This document shows, in pieces, positions 61,170 through 64,000 of a stretch of DNA of 64,000 nt. Position 1 is the stretch's first letter. Every line of letters begins with the position of its first letter. The notes under the pieces were generated by a model, which saw only the letters and a program-made list of their open reading frames with translations, searched no databases and had not been told where the DNA came from. Position numbers and translations under genes: made by a program. This DNA is from Pseudomonadales bacterium (GTDB lineage Bacteria; Pseudomonadota; Gammaproteobacteria; Pseudomonadales; Azotimanducaceae). The stretch is taken from assembly GCA_024234635.1 (NCBI GenBank), contig JACKNX010000001.1:372001-436000 (forward strand), written 5' to 3'.

Positions 61170-61785
61170 CGCCTTGGTTCCCGTATCCGTCGTCGTGTTA
61201 TCCGGTCGTCAGCACTCCGCAGACCGGAATCCGCCTCCAGCCCCTCCAGTCCGCGCGGAGGATCCGGGCCCGGCTATCGTAATCGGTATCGGCAGGCGAC
61301 GCCGTTTCGCTCCCGGCGACATGGGCGGCGGGCAGCGCATTCGCCCACATCACGCCCCGTGATGTGGGCCCCCGACAGCATATTTCCCGAAGGTGAATTT
61401 GCGAAAGGGACCCGCCTGGTTCGCAGCCAGGGAACCCGGGCGACGGCGCTTGTATCCTGAGGCAGGTTTGCTGGATACCGGGTTCCCGCGTTAATGGGGT
61501 GGAGCCTGGAGCCCGGAAAGTGCGGGAGTCCCGCCCAATCCGCCGAAGGCGGAATGGGCAGCCGGCAGCATATTCCGCGTAGCGGAATGTGCGAGAGGCG
61601 GAGAGTTATTGGACTTATCGCGCCTCATACCACTTCGCTTCGCGAAGTGGAGGGTCGGCGCTTGTGTGGCTGGCGACCGCGACAACGCATTCAGTCACTT
61701 CGTGGCTGAATGCTTGGGGTCGGCGCTTGCGTGGCTGGCTACCGCGACAACGCATTCAGCCACTTCGTGGCTGAATGCTTAGATG
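61170..61785. other. 616-base palindrome-rich spacer with no gene
   Basis: The spacer holds many hairpins: CCGCCGAAGGCGG (near 61540), ATTCCGCGTAGCGGAAT (near 61570), CCACTTCGCTTCGCGAAGTGG (near 61630) and the tandem pair below. GCATATTYCC...GAATKTGCGAAAGG-like units occur twice (near 61380 and 61570). No frame looks coding. Confidence 0.65.
61654..61779. repeat. Two tandem 65-bp repeats with hairpins downstream of tRNA-Met
   Basis: Units start at 61654 and 61719 with GTCGGCGCTTG; each contains CATTCAGYCAC-TTC-GTGGCTGAATG, an 11-bp stem. They differ at few positions. They lie immediately 3' of the tRNA gene and may terminate its transcript or be REP-like elements. Confidence 0.75.
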
Positions 61786-61862
61786 TGGTAGCTAGGGCGA
61801 GACTTGAACTCGCGACCCCAGGATTATGAATCCTGTGCTCTAACCGGCTGAGCTACCTAGCC
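61786..61862 (-). tRNA. Elongator tRNA-Met (anticodon CAT)
   Basis: A 77-base cloverleaf on the minus strand: acceptor GGCTAGG pairs with CCTAGCT near the 3' end (with G-U/variation), anticodon arm AGGATT-CAT-AATCCT, T arm with GTTCAAGTC, and an encoded CCA end. GG at position 1-2 and the paired acceptor argue for elongator rather than initiator tRNA; an Ile-lysidine (CAT) tRNA cannot be fully excluded. Confidence 0.92.
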
Positions 61863-61949
61863 AAGGGGGCGGAATTGTCCTCGTCACCCCCACGCCTGTC
61901 AACGCGCCAACCACCCGGCTGCGCAATCGGGCGGCCTCGTCACTTGTCG

Positions 61950-64000
61950 CTACAGCCGGTACCGCAGCCCTGCATGAACGCCTCGGCCCGGCAGCGCGCC
62001 AAGATAGTAGGGCCGCGCATCGACAAGTCCCGGAAGCACCTCATCTGGCCGCTCGCCGAGCAACCCGAAGCTCTCACCCTGCACATCGAAGCAGTTGGTC
62101 ACCTTCAGGAACAAGGTCAGCTTCTCCCGCCACGTATAGGCGGCCCGCAGGTTGACCAGCGCGTAACCGTGCACCTGCGGCAGCGCGTTGATCTCATCGC
62201 CGCGCAGGCGCTGCCCGCTGCCCGCCAGCAGATCGGCGCCAAGTTGCAGTCCGCTGCCGAAAGAGTGCTCGGCCGACAGCCGCAACTGGTGTGCGGGGAT
62301 ACCGGGAATGCGCCGTCCACGGGGCACCCGCAGTTCGCCTCTGTCGTCCGCCAGAGGGTGATTGGGGCTCAGCACGGTGAATGCATCCCGAAACCGGGCA
62401 TCCACGTAGCTGTATTGCAGGCGCCATGCGAGTCGTCCGCTCTCGCCGTCGAGACTCGCCTCCACGCCCATGCGGCGCGTAGCTTTCACATTCGCAAACA
62501 ATCCTGTGGCACGACCCGTGGTCTGAAACAGGATGTCGTTACGATTGGCGATGTGGAACAGACCCAGACGCAGATGCACAGTCCCGGCATCGGCGCGCAG
62601 CCCCGCCTCGATACTCGTGGAGACCACATCCTCGAGGGGGGGATCCGCCAGAAACGCGTTCGGCAACCGGCACTCGAACTTCACCTCGTCGTCCTGGTCT
62701 GGTGCGAGCGTGCGCGCGCGTTCGAATACTCCCTCGTTGCAGGCGAGTTCGATGGGTGTCGGCGTACGTGATGACCTGCCCACGCTGCCATACACGGTTG
62801 CCTCGCCCCATGCCCGCCAGGCCAGCCCGGCTACCGCGTTGAAACGTCGGAAGCGATGGTCGCCATCGAGCTCGGGTCGCGCGCTGCTGCGATCACGCAA
62901 GGTCGTGCGCACGTCGACGTAGCGCCCGCCCGCCGTCAGCGTGAGGCGGTCTGTCAGTTCGAGGCTGTCCTGCAGATACGCACTCCATGTGCGGGTGCGC
63001 GTGGCCACGTCAACCGCCTCGTCACCCACGAATGTCCCTGTACCCAGGTTTGCCGTCGATCGCGTCACCGGATCAAGAGCTGCCAGCTCGAGCAGGGAGG
63101 CAAATCGCGATTCGCCGAGAATCCAGCCCGCACCCACGATCAGGCGATTCGGGCGACCCGCGACGGGCGACAGCCAGTCCGCCTGCACATCGACGCCGCG
63201 ACTGGTCTGGCGCAGCCGGCTGATGTTATTGATTGCGTCATCCTCCAGCCGTCCCGAACCGGTGAGGGAATCGGTGACATCGTCGAGCGCGAAGCGCGCG
63301 CCGCCCACCAGCGCGTTCAGTGTCGCTTCGAGCATCTGTGGATCATCCACCTGAAGAACGTTGTCGTCGCATACGTCGTCCTCGTCCAGGCCGGAAACCG
63401 CCAGCGCGTCATCCTCCAGCCCTTCCACGAGAAACTGCCCGGCCGCGAGACGGCACAACGTGAAGGGGGAGGCGTCACCGTTGAAACTGCGCGTGCGAAC
63501 CCGCCGCGCATGGGCATTGGCAGACAGTTGCAGATCATCGGCCAGGTAGCGACTGGCTCGCAGCGACACCATGCGCAGTTTGTTACGCGTGATGTCGGGC
63601 GCCGTGAACACGGCCTTGCGGTCGATCGCGAGCAGGCCGACGGGCGCGGCGCCATTGCCGGTGAGATCCGTATCGTCGGCCTGCACGGACAAATCGACCG
63701 ACGTATCGGCGGGCCGGTAGCCGATGCTCGCATACACGCCACGGGTCTCGGACGGCGACAGATCGCGCCAGCCGTCCTCCTCGAACCGATGGCCGTTCAG
63801 GTAGTAACCCCAGGTGCCGTTGTTGCCGCCGCTTTCAAGGGTGATCGTGCGGCGCGCCCAGGACCCGGCGGTGACTTCTGCGCTGTGCTCAGGCGCACTG
63901 AAACCATCCTTCATTTCCACGAGTAGGGCGCCACCGAGCGCGTTCAGTCCGAACAGGGGATTACTGCCACCGGCGAGCGCCACACGACTGACCGCGGATT
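61950..64000 (-). CDS. TonB-dependent receptor, 3' part (runs off the window)
   Basis: At least 683 residues of the plug and barrel are present; the N-terminus lies beyond 64000. The plug end SRVALAGGSNPLFGLNALGGALLVEMKDG resembles RGPNSxLYGxNxLGG in receptors, in pieces. The barrel has TonB-receptor repeats (YVDVRTTLRDRS, VSTSIEAGLRADAGTVHLRLG) and ends GLRYRL with a terminal aromatic-basic pattern. It is probably a siderophore or nutrient receptor; the substrate is unknown. It is separated from tRNA-Met by 87 bases. Confidence 0.9.
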   Translation of the reverse strand, partial: SAVSRVALAGGSNPLFGLNALGGALLVEMKDGFSAPEHSAEVTAGSWARRTITLESGGNNGTWGYYLNGHRFEEDGWRDLSPSETRGVYASIGYRPADTSVDLSVQADDTDLTGNGAAPVGLLAIDRKAVFTAPDITRNKLRMVSLRASRYLADDLQLSANAHARRVRTRSFNGDASPFTLCRLAAGQFLVEGLEDDALAVSGLDEDDVCDDNVLQVDDPQMLEATLNALVGGARFALDDVTDSLTGSGRLEDDAINNISRLRQTSRGVDVQADWLSPVAGRPNRLIVGAGWILGESRFASLLELAALDPVTRSTANLGTGTFVGDEAVDVATRTRTWSAYLQDSLELTDRLTLTAGGRYVDVRTTLRDRSSARPELDGDHRFRRFNAVAGLAWRAWGEATVYGSVGRSSRTPTPIELACNEGVFERARTLAPDQDDEVKFECRLPNAFLADPPLEDVVSTSIEAGLRADAGTVHLRLGLFHIANRNDILFQTTGRATGLFANVKATRRMGVEASLDGESGRLAWRLQYSYVDARFRDAFTVLSPNHPLADDRGELRVPRGRRIPGIPAHQLRLSAEHSFGSGLQLGADLLAGSGQRLRGDEINALPQVHGYALVNLRAAYTWREKLTLFLKVTNCFDVQGESFGLLGERPDEVLPGLVDARPYYLGALPGRGVHAGLRYRL

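Noticed and set aside
61654..61779. CRISPR array
   Set aside because: There are only two 65-bp tandem units without spacers and no cas genes.

Overview
The window is high-GC, gene-dense chromosomal DNA of a Gram-negative bacterium. TonB-dependent receptors, lipoboxes, an Mla-type lipid-transport operon, PhaR/PhaC/phasin and HpaD-type genes point to a gammaproteobacterium that stores PHA and wax ester/TAG and degrades lipids, alkanes and aromatics. The genus cannot be named from sequence alone. The AT-richer stretch at about 52.1-60.1 kb differs from its surroundings in base composition and content.

Layout. (1) 0.2-10 kb: an ABM-domain protein, an esterase, a NorQ/NorD-like AAA+/VWA pair without nor genes, an OmpA-type envelope protein coupled to a HAD phosphatase, and a circularly permuted ATP-grasp/alpha-E pair. 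(2) 10.3-21.6 kb: a storage-lipid neighbourhood with gpsA, a monoacylglycerol-lipase-like hydrolase, phaR, two paralogous lipases, a GYD protein, a GYD-PlsC fusion, phasin, a GNAT, WS/DGAT, a DUF6489-like protein and PHA synthase. (3) 21.6-25.9 kb: an SDR, a CBS-pair protein and a GH3 glycosidase. (4) 25.9-33.3 kb: a candidate phosphate-starvation unit. A 1305-residue lipoprotein with three ~400-residue repeats and a TonB-dependent receptor follow four 11-bp-phased Pho heptamers, and a small lipoprotein has its own Pho box. (5) 33.7-52.1 kb: a CYP153-like P450, a K+ channel, Hsp20, an M50 protease, a SnoaL/amidohydrolase/acyl-CoA ligase/MFS catabolic run, an Mla-like operon, an acyl-CoA dehydrogenase and a single-chain biotin-dependent acyl-CoA carboxylase. 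(6) 52.3-60.1 kb: a cluster of integron attC sites and cassettes with no integrase in the window. It carries a SIR2-domain protein, an HEXXH peptidase/membrane protein pair, a pair of small proteins and a cold-shock/coiled-coil pair, and an IS3-family element splits an attC. (7) 60.2-64 kb: hpaD, a palindrome-rich spacer, elongator tRNA-Met and the 3' part of a second TonB-dependent receptor.

The most interesting parts are the integron cassette array, which may hold phage-defence genes, and the Pho-box-controlled repeat-lipoprotein/TonB-receptor unit. A ~146-bp palindromic repeat occurs twice, beside phaC and at the end of the cassette array. All functional names are read from motifs and remembered family sequences; no database search was run.
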